In this document: positions 6,259 through 14,085 of the stretch, piece after piece
Layout of the letters: every line of letters starts with the position of its first letter
Numbering within the stretch: the first letter of the stretch is position 1
DNA from: CAZCAC01 sp964496575
Lineage (GTDB): Bacteria > Planctomycetota > UBA1135 > GCA-002686595
NCBI GenBank assembly: GCA_964496575.1
Contig: CAZCAC010000148.1
Coordinates: 1-19,101 of the forward strand
Direction: 5' to 3'
DNA length: 19,101 nt
The notes under the pieces: model-generated
The model's input: only the letters and a program-made list of their open reading frames with translations
What the model was told of the DNA's origin: nothing
Databases searched by the model: none
Program-made: the position numbers and the translations under genes

Positions 6259-8418
6259 ATGAAACCGGAAGATGAAGTACTGGGCGGTTCGGCGATCGGT
6301 AAGCGGAACGCGAGGAGTTTTTCGAGTTTGGCCTTCGGAGTCCGGGCGCTGGTTGCAGCCACACTCCTGACGACATGCGTCATCGCGGCAGGGGCCGATG
6401 ATCCGCAGCCCACCGCCGCCCGGTCCGCGGTCGTCGCCGAGTGCATCGAACGGCTGATCCCCCTCCAGGAAGAGAACGCCATGTGGCCCTATGAGGGAGA
6501 TTACCGGGTGGAAGGGGAGCTCCCGGACACGTGGGTCATCCCGGTCACGTATCGCGCGGGTGGCACGAGCCTGGTGTGCATGTCCCTGCTCTACGGCGCC
6601 GAGCCCGGCGACGACAAGGCGCGCGCCGCGTTCAAACGGGGGCTCGCGTACGTCATCGGTCAGCTCGATCACGACATGATGAAGCGCCACCGAGAGGTCA
6701 AGTACGACATGCGGGTCTTGGCGCAGGCGTACGCGTTGCTGCTATTCTGCCACGCCGAGAAGGAGGGGCGGGCCGGCATCCACGCCACCGCCATCCGGCA
6801 ATGGATGCCCAGGCTCGTGGAGTATCTGGTGTACGAGCAGCGCGACGACGGTGGCTGGAATTACCAGGATCGATTCGTGCACGCGTCGTTCGTCACCTCG
6901 TCGGTCATGCAGGCCCTGCTCTGGGCCAGGACCCGGGAGGTGGCGGTGTCGGACGACGTGCTGAAACGCGGGGCCGATGCTCTGGCGAAGAGCCGTTACG
7001 ACGACGGTGCGTTCGCCTATTTCGGGTTCCGCGTACCCGGGGGTCAGCGCCCGCCCCAGGACAGGCTCCCGGGATCAACCGGGCGCAACGCGATCTGCGA
7101 GACTCTCATGCTGCAATGCGGCCGCGGGTCGGTCGAACGCGTGCGCGGATCGATTGCGGCGTTCTACGAGCACTGGGACGAACTCGAAGCCCAGCGGAAG
7201 AAGAAGACCCACGCCGGGCCCTATCTCATCGCCCCGTACTACTTCTACTACGGGCACCGCTACGCGGCGCAGGCCATCGAGCTTCTGCCCGAAGCGGAGC
7301 GCGCGGCCGCGCACGAGCGCATGTTCAAGCAGTTGATGCGCACGCGCGACCCCGACGGCACCTGGAATGACCGGGACTATCCGCGTGCGAGGGCCTACGG
7401 CACGGCCATGGTAGCGCTGGCGCTCTTGTCCAAGGAGATCGGTCCGCCGCCCGCACACAATCTCCCCCCGACCGACGACAAGGTCATGGTCAAGACAGCC
7501 TACGTCTGGTCTCCGGGCGAGTCCGTAGTGAACATCACCCCCACGCCGGGCGAGGGGTGGTACGGAACGCCGAGTATTCACCCCAACGGCAAGGCGGTGG
7601 TGTTCGCCGGCGCGGTCCGTGGTCACGGGCGTATCTGGAAGTACACACTGGCTACCGGGGAGGTGCAACCGCTCACGTCGGAGTCGTTCTGTTCGAAACT
7701 GCCATCGTACAGCCCCGATGGAGAGTCAATCGTGTTCGCAGCGGACCTCGACCTCGACAAGCCCCGGTTCGACATGTTCGAGGTAGGCCGGACCCGGCCT
7801 CACAACGACGGATTCAGCGCCGGGATGACGTCCTCGTGCAATCTCTACGTGATGGATGCGGACGGGAGCAACCCTCGCCAGATCACGGCAGGCGATTGCC
7901 ACGACAGCCGTCCATCATTCAGCCCCGACGGAAAGACGGTGGTGTTTCACGGCAACAGACGAGGCCCCGGTACCTTCGACATGTGGACGGTTCCCACCGA
8001 TGGGTCCTCGGAGCCCAGGCAGGTGATGCTGGAGGACAATCCCTGGGTCGGGCGTCCGCGGTACTCGCTCGATGGCAAGGAGATTTTCTTCTTCACGGGC
8101 GTGAACAATGGGATCTTCGACCCGCAGGGACGCCATACCCTGTGCAGGGTGCCCGCGAGCGGCGGCGCCTGGAGTGTGCTACCCAACGACACGGTGGGTG
8201 TGAGCAGTCACGGGCCCGACCCGGAGCCGAGCGGAAGATACCTCATGTATCATGCTGCCGTGGACAACCTGTGGGGCGTCTACATGTTGCCGCTGTCTGG
8301 CGACGATCCGATCGAATTGGTTCCCCCGGGATTCGCGAATCACCACATCGCCCACGCGACCACCGCGTCGAACGGAACGATGGCCTTCGATTCCCGGTCG
8401 TACATCGAGACGCGGTAG
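6259..8418 (+). CDS. Exported fusion: alpha/alpha-toroid (prenyltransferase/squalene-oxidase repeat-like) plus TolB/PD40 beta-propeller
   Basis: From the ATG at 6259 the protein has 719 residues. The reading frame stays open upstream to 6046, but residues 1-45 from 6259 form a long signal peptide (KR-rich start, then a hydrophobic run ending VIAAGA), so I choose this start; the ribosome site is poor (GGAAGAG, 13 bases away). Residues of about 50-390 are helical repeats with toroid-type motifs such as DDGGWNYQ (196-203) and DDGAFAYFG, as in prenyltransferase/squalene-oxidase repeat proteins, but without an obvious catalytic DxDD. From about 430 to the end are PD40/WD40-like blades: SIHPNGKAVVF (439), SYSPDGESIVF (483), SFSPDGKTVVF (553) and RYSLDGKEIFF (601). 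A propeller of this kind usually binds proteins or peptides. Function is unknown; I infer an envelope or periplasmic scaffold. The gene and its flanks look less GC-rich than the neighbours, which hints at separate acquisition. Confidence 0.72.
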   Translation: MKPEDEVLGGSAIGKRNARSFSSLAFGVRALVAATLLTTCVIAAGADDPQPTAARSAVVAECIERLIPLQEENAMWPYEGDYRVEGELPDTWVIPVTYRAGGTSLVCMSLLYGAEPGDDKARAAFKRGLAYVIGQLDHDMMKRHREVKYDMRVLAQAYALLLFCHAEKEGRAGIHATAIRQWMPRLVEYLVYEQRDDGGWNYQDRFVHASFVTSSVMQALLWARTREVAVSDDVLKRGADALAKSRYDDGAFAYFGFRVPGGQRPPQDRLPGSTGRNAICETLMLQCGRGSVERVRGSIAAFYEHWDELEAQRKKKTHAGPYLIAPYYFYYGHRYAAQAIELLPEAERAAAHERMFKQLMRTRDPDGTWNDRDYPRARAYGTAMVALALLSKEIGPPPAHNLPPTDDKVMVKTAYVWSPGESVVNITPTPGEGWYGTPSIHPNGKAVVFAGAVRGHGRIWKYTLATGEVQPLTSESFCSKLPSYSPDGESIVFAADLDLDKPRFDMFEVGRTRPHNDGFSAGMTSSCNLYVMDADGSNPRQITAGDCHDSRPSFSPDGKTVVFHGNRRGPGTFDMWTVPTDGSSEPRQVMLEDNPWVGRPRYSLDGKEIFFFTGVNNGIFDPQGRHTLCRVPASGGAWSVLPNDTVGVSSHGPDPEPSGRYLMYHAAVDNLWGVYMLPLSGDDPIELVPPGFANHHIAHATTASNGTMAFDSRSYIETR

Positions 8419-8543
8419 CGACGTGGTGTGTCAGGTGCGGAGGTTCGCCCCGTCCTTCTACAGCGACCTCCCTCTTCCCGATCAGCCGGTCCACACGGCA
8501 ACTGTCCGATCAGGTGCTCGAGCTCCCGCTCCGGAATCGACAT
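8340..8543 (-). CDS. Possible small hypothetical protein, antisense to the end of the toroid-propeller gene
   Basis: A 67-codon frame opens on the minus strand with ATG at 8543, preceded by GAGGAG with nine bases between, which is ideal spacing. Its first residues (MSIPERELEHLIGQLP) look like a plausible helical start, but I recognise no family. The last 79 bases overlap the end of the toroid-propeller gene in antisense, where composition is dictated by the other strand. It could be chance or a remnant, so confidence is low. Confidence 0.2.
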   Translation of the reverse strand: MSIPERELEHLIGQLPCGPADREEGGRCRRTGRTSAPDTPRRYRVSMYDRESKAIVPFDAVVAWAMW

Positions 8544-8899
8544 CCATGGCCACTCCTCTCTCGGGCCGGGCTCCTACCGTCCCGTCGCCTCGCGCGATGA
8601 CGTCGCCTGCGACCCGGGTCCCATCGAGGTCACCCGTTCGCCAGCGGGCCGCGTGTCCATCGGCTGGTCGTATTGGTGGAGGTGGCCCCGCCCGGCGGAG
8701 ATCCCGTTGTAAGTGCCTATTGGACAGGTGCTTAGCTCGTCGTCGAGCGGCGGTACCCCACCCCTCGCCCCGCCTTGTGGCGGCGGAATGCTGCCGTAGA
8801 CTCTTCGACCCCCTCACCTCGGCCGGTCGAAGCGCCGATATCGATGCTGACGACCCCTTCAACCCCTCGCGAGGCGTCCGCCTCCCCTCTCCTCGATCG
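8419..8899. other. 481-bp gene-poor spacer
   Basis: No recognisable gene fills this stretch. It holds the first part of the doubtful minus-strand frame ending at 8340, and a short plus-strand open stretch up to 8712 whose end is Trp-rich (SIGWSYWWRWP) and matches nothing I know; this could be the eroded tail of a lost gene. Near the right end are a weak promoter (8775-8802), a palindrome CCTCGCGAGG at 8865-8874, and a partly overlapping inverted repeat GAGGCG-TC-CGCCTC at 8871-8884, just before the cytochrome gene. Confidence 0.5.
8775..8802 (+). promoter_or_regulatory. Candidate promoter for the cytochrome/dehydrogenase operon
   Basis: TTGTGG (8775-8780) and TAGACT (8797-8802) are 16 bases apart, matching three and four positions of the sigma-70 consensus. 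It lies about 100 bases upstream of the first gene of the three-gene dehydrogenase cluster, leaving room for a leader that contains the inverted repeat at 8871-8884. Confidence 0.3.
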
Positions 8900-9361
8900 A
8901 TGACGCGACACGGCACCACAGCGCTTGGCTCCGCCGGGCTGCTCTTCCTCTTCCAAGGCCTCGTCGGTTGCGGCAACGGCGACGCCTCGCCGGCCGACCC
9001 GGGGGCGCGCGGCAACGACAAGGACCCCGCCGCGGTGGAACACCCGAACGACGCCGCGGTCTACAAGGGCAAACAGATCTTCGAGGAGGTCTCCTGCGAC
9101 AAGTGCCACTCCCTCGACGGCGAGGAGCGCAGCGCGGAGACCCTGCTCGGGATGTACGGCACCGAGATCGAGCTGGTCGACGGGACGATGGCGCTGCGCG
9201 ACGACGCCTACCTTCGCGACTCCCTGCTCGAGCCGCTGAAGCACATCCCCAAGGCCTACGAGGACCAGAAGGACGAGATGCCCGCCTACGATACGATGCT
9301 CGTCGACCGCGAGATCGACGCGCTGGTCGCTCTGATCGAGTCGCTGAAGAACGACGGCTAG
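8900..9361 (+). CDS. Mono-haem cytochrome c lipoprotein, COX2-cytochrome-domain-like
   Basis: This 153-residue protein has a lipoprotein signal ending in LVGC (lipidation at C24), then a low-complexity linker and one class I cytochrome c domain. Haem attachment is CDKCH (66-70), and M127 in DEMPAYDTML is the likely second axial ligand. The core (LLGMYGTEIELVDGTMALRD, then DAYLRDSLLEP, then a C-terminal helix VDREIDALVALIESL) follows the cytochrome c domain fused to some CoxB subunits. It should carry electrons at the outer face of a membrane. The ATG is chosen because the signal peptide starts there; no Shine-Dalgarno site is visible. The next gene begins 12 bases after the stop, with its ribosome site overlapping that stop, so the two are almost certainly co-transcribed. 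I infer that it is the electron acceptor of the GMC flavoprotein, replacing the tri-haem subunit of classical FAD dehydrogenases. Confidence 0.9.
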   Translation: MTRHGTTALGSAGLLFLFQGLVGCGNGDASPADPGARGNDKDPAAVEHPNDAAVYKGKQIFEEVSCDKCHSLDGEERSAETLLGMYGTEIELVDGTMALRDDAYLRDSLLEPLKHIPKAYEDQKDEMPAYDTMLVDREIDALVALIESLKNDG

Positions 9362-9364
9362 GAG
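9360..9364 (+). promoter_or_regulatory. Ribosome-binding site overlapping the cytochrome stop codon
   Basis: AGGAG at 9360-9364 uses the last two bases of the TAG stop (9359-9361) and lies nine bases before the ATG at 9374. It fixes the start of the flavoprotein and suggests translational coupling, keeping cytochrome and flavoprotein in step. Confidence 0.75.
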
Positions 9365-9373
9365 CGCACCCGC

Positions 9374-10792
9374 ATGCGGCAGAAGTACGATCTGATCGTC
9401 GTCGGCACGAGCTTCGCCTCCTCCTTCTTCCTCCATCGATACCTGGACCAGGGACCGAAGGACGTCTCGATCCTGGTCCTGGAGAAGGGGCGTCCCGACT
9501 CGCTCCGCTGGCAGCTCGACCACCTGCGCTGGTCCAGCTTCGAGGGAGCGACGATCACCAACCGCACACCGGAGAAGCCGTGGGACTTCGCCATCGGCTT
9601 CGGCGGGACCTCCAACGCGTGGTGGGCGTGCACGCCGCGGATGCTGCCGAGCGACTTCCAGCTGAGGACCAAGTACGGCGTGGGGCGCGACTGGCCGATC
9701 ACCTTCGAGGAGCTCGAGCCGTACTACGAGGAGGTGGAGCGGATCATGGCGGTCTCGGGGCCGGCCGGTCCGATGCCCTTCCCCCAGAAGCAGCCGTACC
9801 CCCAGCCGCCTCACCTCGTGTCCGATCCCGACAAGATCCTGCAGGAGGCGTACCCCGGCCTGTACGTCGTTCAGCCGACCGCGCGCGCGCGCGTCAAGGT
9901 CGGCGAGCGGGCGCCCTGCTGCTCCAACGGGACCTGCGACATCTGTCCGATCGACTCGAAGTTCAGCGTGCCGAACGCGATGGCGCAGCTCTACGAGGAC
10001 CCGCGCGTGACCCCGGAGCTCGGCGCGTCGGCGGAGACGGTCGAGCTCGCCGGTGACGTCGCGACCGGCGTGCGCTACCTGAAGGACGGCGCGGTCATCG
10101 ACGTGAAGGCCGACCTGGTCGTGCTCGGAGCGAATGCGATCTTCAACCCCCACATCCTCCTGCGCTCGGGCGACGAGCACCCCTGGCTGGGCCGCGGGCT
10201 CGGCGAGCAAGTCTCGCGAACGGTCACCGTCTACCTCGACGGCGTCGACAACTACCAGGGCAGCACCGCCATCACGGGGCACGGCTACATGCTCTACGAC
10301 GGCCCTCATCGCGCCGAGCGGGCCGCGTGCCTGATCGAGTCCTACAACATCCCCAGCCTCCGCGCCGAGCACGGCCGCTGGCGGCAGAAGATGAAGCTGA
10401 AGGTGATCTTCGAGGACCTGCCGCAGCAGGCGAACCGAGTCGAGGTCGATGCCGACGATCCGCGGAAGGCGGCGACGACCTTCGAGGGGATCTCCGACTA
10501 CGCGCGGCGCGGCCTGGAGACCTTGCCCGAGTACCTGCCCGAGGCGCTGAGCCCGTTGCCGGTCGAGGAGATCGAGTACGGTCCGGTGAACCCGACCGAG
10601 TCGCACATCCTCGGCGCGACGATCATGGGGGACGACCCCGACACGAGCGTGCTCGATCGCCACCAGATCCACCACCGCTACCGCAACCTGCTGGTGCTCG
10701 GCGCCGGCTCGTTCCCGACGCACTCGCCGGCCAACCCGACGCCGACGCTGTGTGCGCTCTCGCTGTTCACGGCCGACCACCTGCTTCGCTGA
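9374..10792 (+). CDS. GMC-family FAD oxidoreductase with predicted Fe-S cysteine motif (catalytic subunit of a periplasmic dehydrogenase)
   Basis: This 472-residue protein has the GMC plan: an N-terminal FAD-binding strand-turn (YDLIVVGTSFAS, 5-16), a second FAD region (FAIGFGGTSNAWWA), and the C-terminal catalytic block with H411 in SHILGATIMG and N454 in a HSPANPTPT loop, matching the His-His/Asn active-site pair of the family. Between them is a cysteine cluster CCSNGTCDICP (C182, C183, C188, C191). The CC-x4-C spacing equals that of the [3Fe-4S] site in FAD-dependent glucose and fructose dehydrogenases, so electrons probably leave through an Fe-S centre rather than to oxygen. The first glycine motif is atypical (G-T-S-F-A-S instead of GxGxxG). 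There is no signal peptide; export presumably depends on the Tat subunit encoded next, 16 bases downstream. Likely substrates are sugars, polyols or alcohols, but I cannot choose among them. Confidence 0.9.
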   Translation: MRQKYDLIVVGTSFASSFFLHRYLDQGPKDVSILVLEKGRPDSLRWQLDHLRWSSFEGATITNRTPEKPWDFAIGFGGTSNAWWACTPRMLPSDFQLRTKYGVGRDWPITFEELEPYYEEVERIMAVSGPAGPMPFPQKQPYPQPPHLVSDPDKILQEAYPGLYVVQPTARARVKVGERAPCCSNGTCDICPIDSKFSVPNAMAQLYEDPRVTPELGASAETVELAGDVATGVRYLKDGAVIDVKADLVVLGANAIFNPHILLRSGDEHPWLGRGLGEQVSRTVTVYLDGVDNYQGSTAITGHGYMLYDGPHRAERAACLIESYNIPSLRAEHGRWRQKMKLKVIFEDLPQQANRVEVDADDPRKAATTFEGISDYARRGLETLPEYLPEALSPLPVEEIEYGPVNPTESHILGATIMGDDPDTSVLDRHQIHHRYRNLLVLGAGSFPTHSPANPTPTLCALSLFTADHLLR

Positions 10793-10808
10793 CGGAGGCT
10801 CCGGGACG

Positions 10809-11264
10809 ATGAAGAAGTTCGGAAGACGCAAGCTGCTCCTCGGTGGAACGCTCGGGGTCGGTGCCGCCTTCGCGCTGTACAGCGGCGGCTGGTGGTACTT
10901 CAAGGTCCGCGAGCCCGACCCGACCGACATCATCCTGGCGGTGCTGCGACGGCACCTCGACCGGCTGATCGTCAAGGAGGAGGACCTGGTCGCCTTCGCC
11001 GAGGCGATCCGGGAGAAGCACGCGCACAGCAAGACGCTCGCCTGGATGGGGATGATGGGGCCGGTGTATCAGCGGGTCGACGTCTTCAGCTTGAGCTCGG
11101 CGATGCGATCGAAGATGCGGCGCTTCGAGGACGAGATCGTCAGCGAGTTCCTGCTGTCGACCGACTTCTTCCACCGCGGGGCGGACGAGACGCGGGAGCT
11201 GCGGTATCTGGGGGTGTTCGATCCCTACGAGCGGAAGTGCATGAATCCGTTCGCCTCGACTTGA
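10809..11264 (+). CDS. Small Tat-signal subunit, gluconate 2-dehydrogenase subunit 3-like (gamma subunit)
   Basis: This 151-residue protein starts with a twin-arginine leader: FGRRKLLLGG (4-13) followed by a hydrophobic stretch (TLGVGAAFALYSGGWW). The rest is mainly helical (DIILAVLRRHLDRL, EDLVAFAEAIREKH) and has no cofactor motif. Length, leader and position match the small hitchhiker subunit of FAD glucose/gluconate/fructose dehydrogenases, which folds with the flavoprotein in the cytoplasm and carries it through the Tat pore; the match is structural and contextual, since sequence conservation in that family is low. A GGAGG site sits about ten bases before the ATG, immediately after the flavoprotein stop, which supports this start. 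It appears to be the last gene of the three-gene unit. Alternatively it may be an unrelated Tat protein, but the missing signal on the flavoprotein makes the pairing attractive. Confidence 0.72.
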   Translation: MKKFGRRKLLLGGTLGVGAAFALYSGGWWYFKVREPDPTDIILAVLRRHLDRLIVKEEDLVAFAEAIREKHAHSKTLAWMGMMGPVYQRVDVFSLSSAMRSKMRRFEDEIVSEFLLSTDFFHRGADETRELRYLGVFDPYERKCMNPFAST

Positions 11265-11386
11265 CGAGGGGTGGGGGGAGAAGCTCGCGAGCCAGACCTC
11301 ACAAAGACAAGAATCCTGCAGGAAGAGAGAGGGGAATAGGCGCTTCACGGCATCAGTCCTATCGTGGACCCCGTCCCGGACCCCTC

Positions 11387-14020
11387 TTGAAGAAGACGAT
11401 CCCCCTCGCCGTCCTGGCCGCCGCGGTGGCCGTGCTCCTGTTCCTGCTCCTGCGCTCCCTCGGAGGCGTCGATCCGGTCGCGGGAGCGTTCGAGGCCGAG
11501 ACGGCCGCCGAGGAGGGGCTGGAGCTCGCCGGGCCGCTCGAGGCACCGTTGCCGCCAGAGGCGTCCGACCCGACGGCCCCCGACGAGGTCGCCCGGGGCG
11601 AGGGCCGGCGGGAGGCCGCCGGAGCGGTCGCGGCCGGCGAGAGCGGGTCCTTCACCCTGCGGATCCAGGAGAAGGAGAGCGAGAAGCCGCTCGCCGGCGC
11701 CGAGGTGTGGTTCGTTCACCGCGGCTGGCGCCAGGCGGGGCAGAACCACCGGGGGCTCGTCGAGATCTTCGACTACGAGCCCTTCCTCCGCGAGCACGGC
11801 ACGCAGCTGGTCGCCGACGACCGGGCGGAGGTGGTCGTGCCGCGGGGTGGGGGAGACCTGCTCGTCGGAGCGCGCCGCGGGGAATGGTGGGGGATGCGCA
11901 CGTTCCCGGCGGTGATCGACGAGCTGGAGCTTCTCGAGCTCGAACGCGACTTCGGAGTTACCGTCCAGGTCGTCGACCCCACGGGCCAGCCGCGCGCCGG
12001 CGTGCCGGTCGTAATCGGCCTGGTGGCCCGGAACAGACTGCAGCGAGTGGGCGCCCTCGTCCGCAGCGTGGGAGCGGAGGGGATCGCCCACTTCCCTCAC
12101 GTTCAGCACATCTCCAGTTTCCAGACCGCAGCGTCGGCCTTCGTCGGCCTCGGCTTCCCCTGCGCCGATCCCCCCGAGCATATCCTCGATCGCGGGAGCC
12201 TCACCGCCGAGCCGATCCGCCTGGTCATGCCGGAGACCGGCAGCGTGCTCCTCCGCCTCGAGGACCCCGCCGGCGAGCCGCTGCGCGACGGCCGTTCGGT
12301 CTGGCTGGAACAGGATCCGGGCGACGGTGCATCCGGCCGGACGCTCGCCCGCAGCACCACTCACCTCCGCTACCAGGCCGCGGTCGAAGAAGACGAGTCC
12401 GGCACCCTCCTCTACGAGCACGTCGGAGTGGGCCTCGACCTGCGCGCGTTCTCCGCGGTGCGGGGCTTCGAACCGGTCGTCGCCCGGGGACCGGGGCCTG
12501 GCCGGCCGGGGGAGCGGGTCGAGCTCACGCTGCGCTACGGCGAGGTGCTGCCGACCTTCACCGGCCAGATCGTCGACGCGGCCGGCACCCCCCTCGCCGA
12601 TCGTGTGCTGCGCCTGCTCGTGCGATCTCCGGGGTTCGCGCTGGGGACCGCCACGTTCTCCACTCGCGGGAAGAGCGACGAGCGCGGTGCCTTCCGCCTG
12701 GTGCTCGATCGTGGGCCGGTCCTCGACGACTCCGCGTTCGTCGAGTTGCAGGTGCTGAACGGCGCGAACGTCGAGCTGTCCGGGTCGACCGGCTTCCGCG
12801 GCGAGGTGACCGAGGGGGTGCACGACCTGGGCGTCGTCCCGCTCGCCGGAGCGGGGGTCCTGCTCTCCGGTCGGGTGGTCGACGACCGCGGCGAGCCGAT
12901 CCGCGGCGCGATGGTCACCCCGAAGCGGCGGCAGCGCCTGAACATGCCCGGGGATCGCTGGATGTGGGTCGACTGCTCCGATCTCCGGGCGAGGACCGAC
13001 GAGGAGGGGAGGTTCGAGATCCGAGGTGAGGCGGAAGTCGGCGAGTACCAGCTGGAAGCGTACCTCTGGGGCCACCTCGTGGAGGAGGTCCCGGTCGCAC
13101 TCGGCAGCGTCGATCTCCGGATCGTCCTGCGGAAGGAGGGCAAGCTCGCCGGATCGTTGCTGGTCGACGAGGGCGTGCCCGTCGCGCTGATCGAGCTCCG
13201 GATCCGTCCACTCGACACCGAAGAGCACGGTCGCACCGCTCGCATCGCGGATGACGGGACGTTCCTCTTTCTGGTCCTCGCTCCGGGTCGCTACGAGGTG
13301 AGGCTCGGCCTGCGCGGGGACGAGCGGCCGTTGGTCGAACCATTCGTCGTCGAGGTGCCCTCGGGCGAGACCGCCCGCCCCCCCGGCCTGCAGCAGGTCG
13401 ACCTGCGCGGTGTGCTGCGCGGGATCACCGTCACCGTCGTCGACGGGGACGGGCGGGAGATCGACGCCAGGCTCGAGTACCGGCCGATCGAGGAGGGCAG
13501 CGGGGGAGCGGGCGTGCCCGTGAGCGGTGGTCGGGCGACGTTCATCCTCCGCGGTGCGGCGGCCGACTTGCGCGTCGGGGGTGAGGGATTCCGAACGCAG
13601 CGCTTCGAGGACGTCTCCTCCGATCTCCACGTCGTCCTGCGTCGTGGAATCCCGGTACGCCTGCAGCCGACGGGGACGCCGGCTCTGCCCGGGAACGACT
13701 ACCGGCTGGCCGTTCGCTTGCAGCGCAGAATCCCCGTCGAGGAGCGAGTGCGCGGGATTCGGGCGCACGGACTCTCTCTCACCATCGAGACCCGGCGAGC
13801 CGTCTTCGAGAGGGGCGTGGCGGACGTGCTCCTGCCCGCGCCCGGAAACTGGACCATCCACTGGACGGTCGAGCGCGCCAAGAGCTCGAAGACCGCCGGG
13901 ATCACTCGTTCGGCCTCCCCGGAGTGGATCGAGGTTCAGGATCACGACGTCCGACAGGACTTCATCCTGGAGGTGCCCGACCGGGCGGAGATCGCCGAGG
14001 CGGTGGAGCGGCTGAAGTAG
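11387..14020 (+). CDS. Membrane-anchored protein with carboxypeptidase-regulatory-like (Ig-fold) domains
   Basis: About 877 residues. The frame stays open far upstream, but a typical anchor appears only from the TTG at 11387: two lysines and then a hydrophobic segment (TIPLAVLAAAVAVLLFLLL, residues 4-22), so I start there; no clear ribosome site supports it. After a low-complexity Ala/Glu-rich linker the protein is built from beta-sandwich modules of the carboxypeptidase regulatory-like type, each opening with a V.D..G.P strand-turn: FGVTVQVVDPTGQPRAGVPV (189), TFTGQIVDAAGTPLADR (390) and LLSGRVVDDRGEPIRGAMV (492), with further less regular ones to the C-terminus (for instance GITVTVVDGDGRE). 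No catalytic domain is present. Such proteins are common in planctomycetes and probably act as surface or periplasmic adhesion or scaffold proteins. It sits between the dehydrogenase unit and the BNR protein, with gaps of 122 and 160 bp, and has no visible tie to either. Confidence 0.75.
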   Translation: MKKTIPLAVLAAAVAVLLFLLLRSLGGVDPVAGAFEAETAAEEGLELAGPLEAPLPPEASDPTAPDEVARGEGRREAAGAVAAGESGSFTLRIQEKESEKPLAGAEVWFVHRGWRQAGQNHRGLVEIFDYEPFLREHGTQLVADDRAEVVVPRGGGDLLVGARRGEWWGMRTFPAVIDELELLELERDFGVTVQVVDPTGQPRAGVPVVIGLVARNRLQRVGALVRSVGAEGIAHFPHVQHISSFQTAASAFVGLGFPCADPPEHILDRGSLTAEPIRLVMPETGSVLLRLEDPAGEPLRDGRSVWLEQDPGDGASGRTLARSTTHLRYQAAVEEDESGTLLYEHVGVGLDLRAFSAVRGFEPVVARGPGPGRPGERVELTLRYGEVLPTFTGQIVDAAGTPLADRVLRLLVRSPGFALGTATFSTRGKSDERGAFRLVLDRGPVLDDSAFVELQVLNGANVELSGSTGFRGEVTEGVHDLGVVPLAGAGVLLSGRVVDDRGEPIRGAMVTPKRRQRLNMPGDRWMWVDCSDLRARTDEEGRFEIRGEAEVGEYQLEAYLWGHLVEEVPVALGSVDLRIVLRKEGKLAGSLLVDEGVPVALIELRIRPLDTEEHGRTARIADDGTFLFLVLAPGRYEVRLGLRGDERPLVEPFVVEVPSGETARPPGLQQVDLRGVLRGITVTVVDGDGREIDARLEYRPIEEGSGGAGVPVSGGRATFILRGAAADLRVGGEGFRTQRFEDVSSDLHVVLRRGIPVRLQPTGTPALPGNDYRLAVRLQRRIPVEERVRGIRAHGLSLTIETRRAVFERGVADVLLPAPGNWTIHWTVERAKSSKTAGITRSASPEWIEVQDHDVRQDFILEVPDRAEIAEAVERLK

Positions 14021-14047
14021 TCGAGCGTCGCGTGGGCCCGGCTCCGG

Positions 14048-14078
14048 GATCTCGAGGGAAACCCGGTGCGATCTCGAG
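14048..14078 (+). repeat. Direct repeat GATCTCGAG x2, 22 bp apart
   Basis: GATCTCGAG occurs at 14048-14056 and again at 14070-14078 in the spacer, ending eight bases before a TATCCT element. The repeats are two helical turns apart, so they lie on the same DNA face and would overlap the -35 zone. Each contains the palindrome CTCGAG, found once more at 14119-14124. CTCGAG is also frequent in the coding sequences here, which weakens the case for a regulator site. Confidence 0.35.
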
Positions 14079-14085
14079 CTTCTGC

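Noticed and set aside
8252..8899. Open frame extending the cytochrome gene far upstream
   Set aside because: The extension is Ser/Arg/Pro-rich and overlaps the toroid-propeller gene; a lipoprotein signal begins exactly at ATG 8900.
10892..11386. Open frame extending the carboxypeptidase-regulatory-like gene upstream across the Tat-subunit gene
   Set aside because: It overlaps a real gene in another frame, and the membrane anchor begins at 11387.
11345..13945. An 866-codon minus-strand frame across the carboxypeptidase-regulatory-like gene
   Set aside because: Low-information composition (His/Asp/Arg/Pro), no domain motif; the plus-strand protein has an anchor helix and repeated Ig-fold strands.
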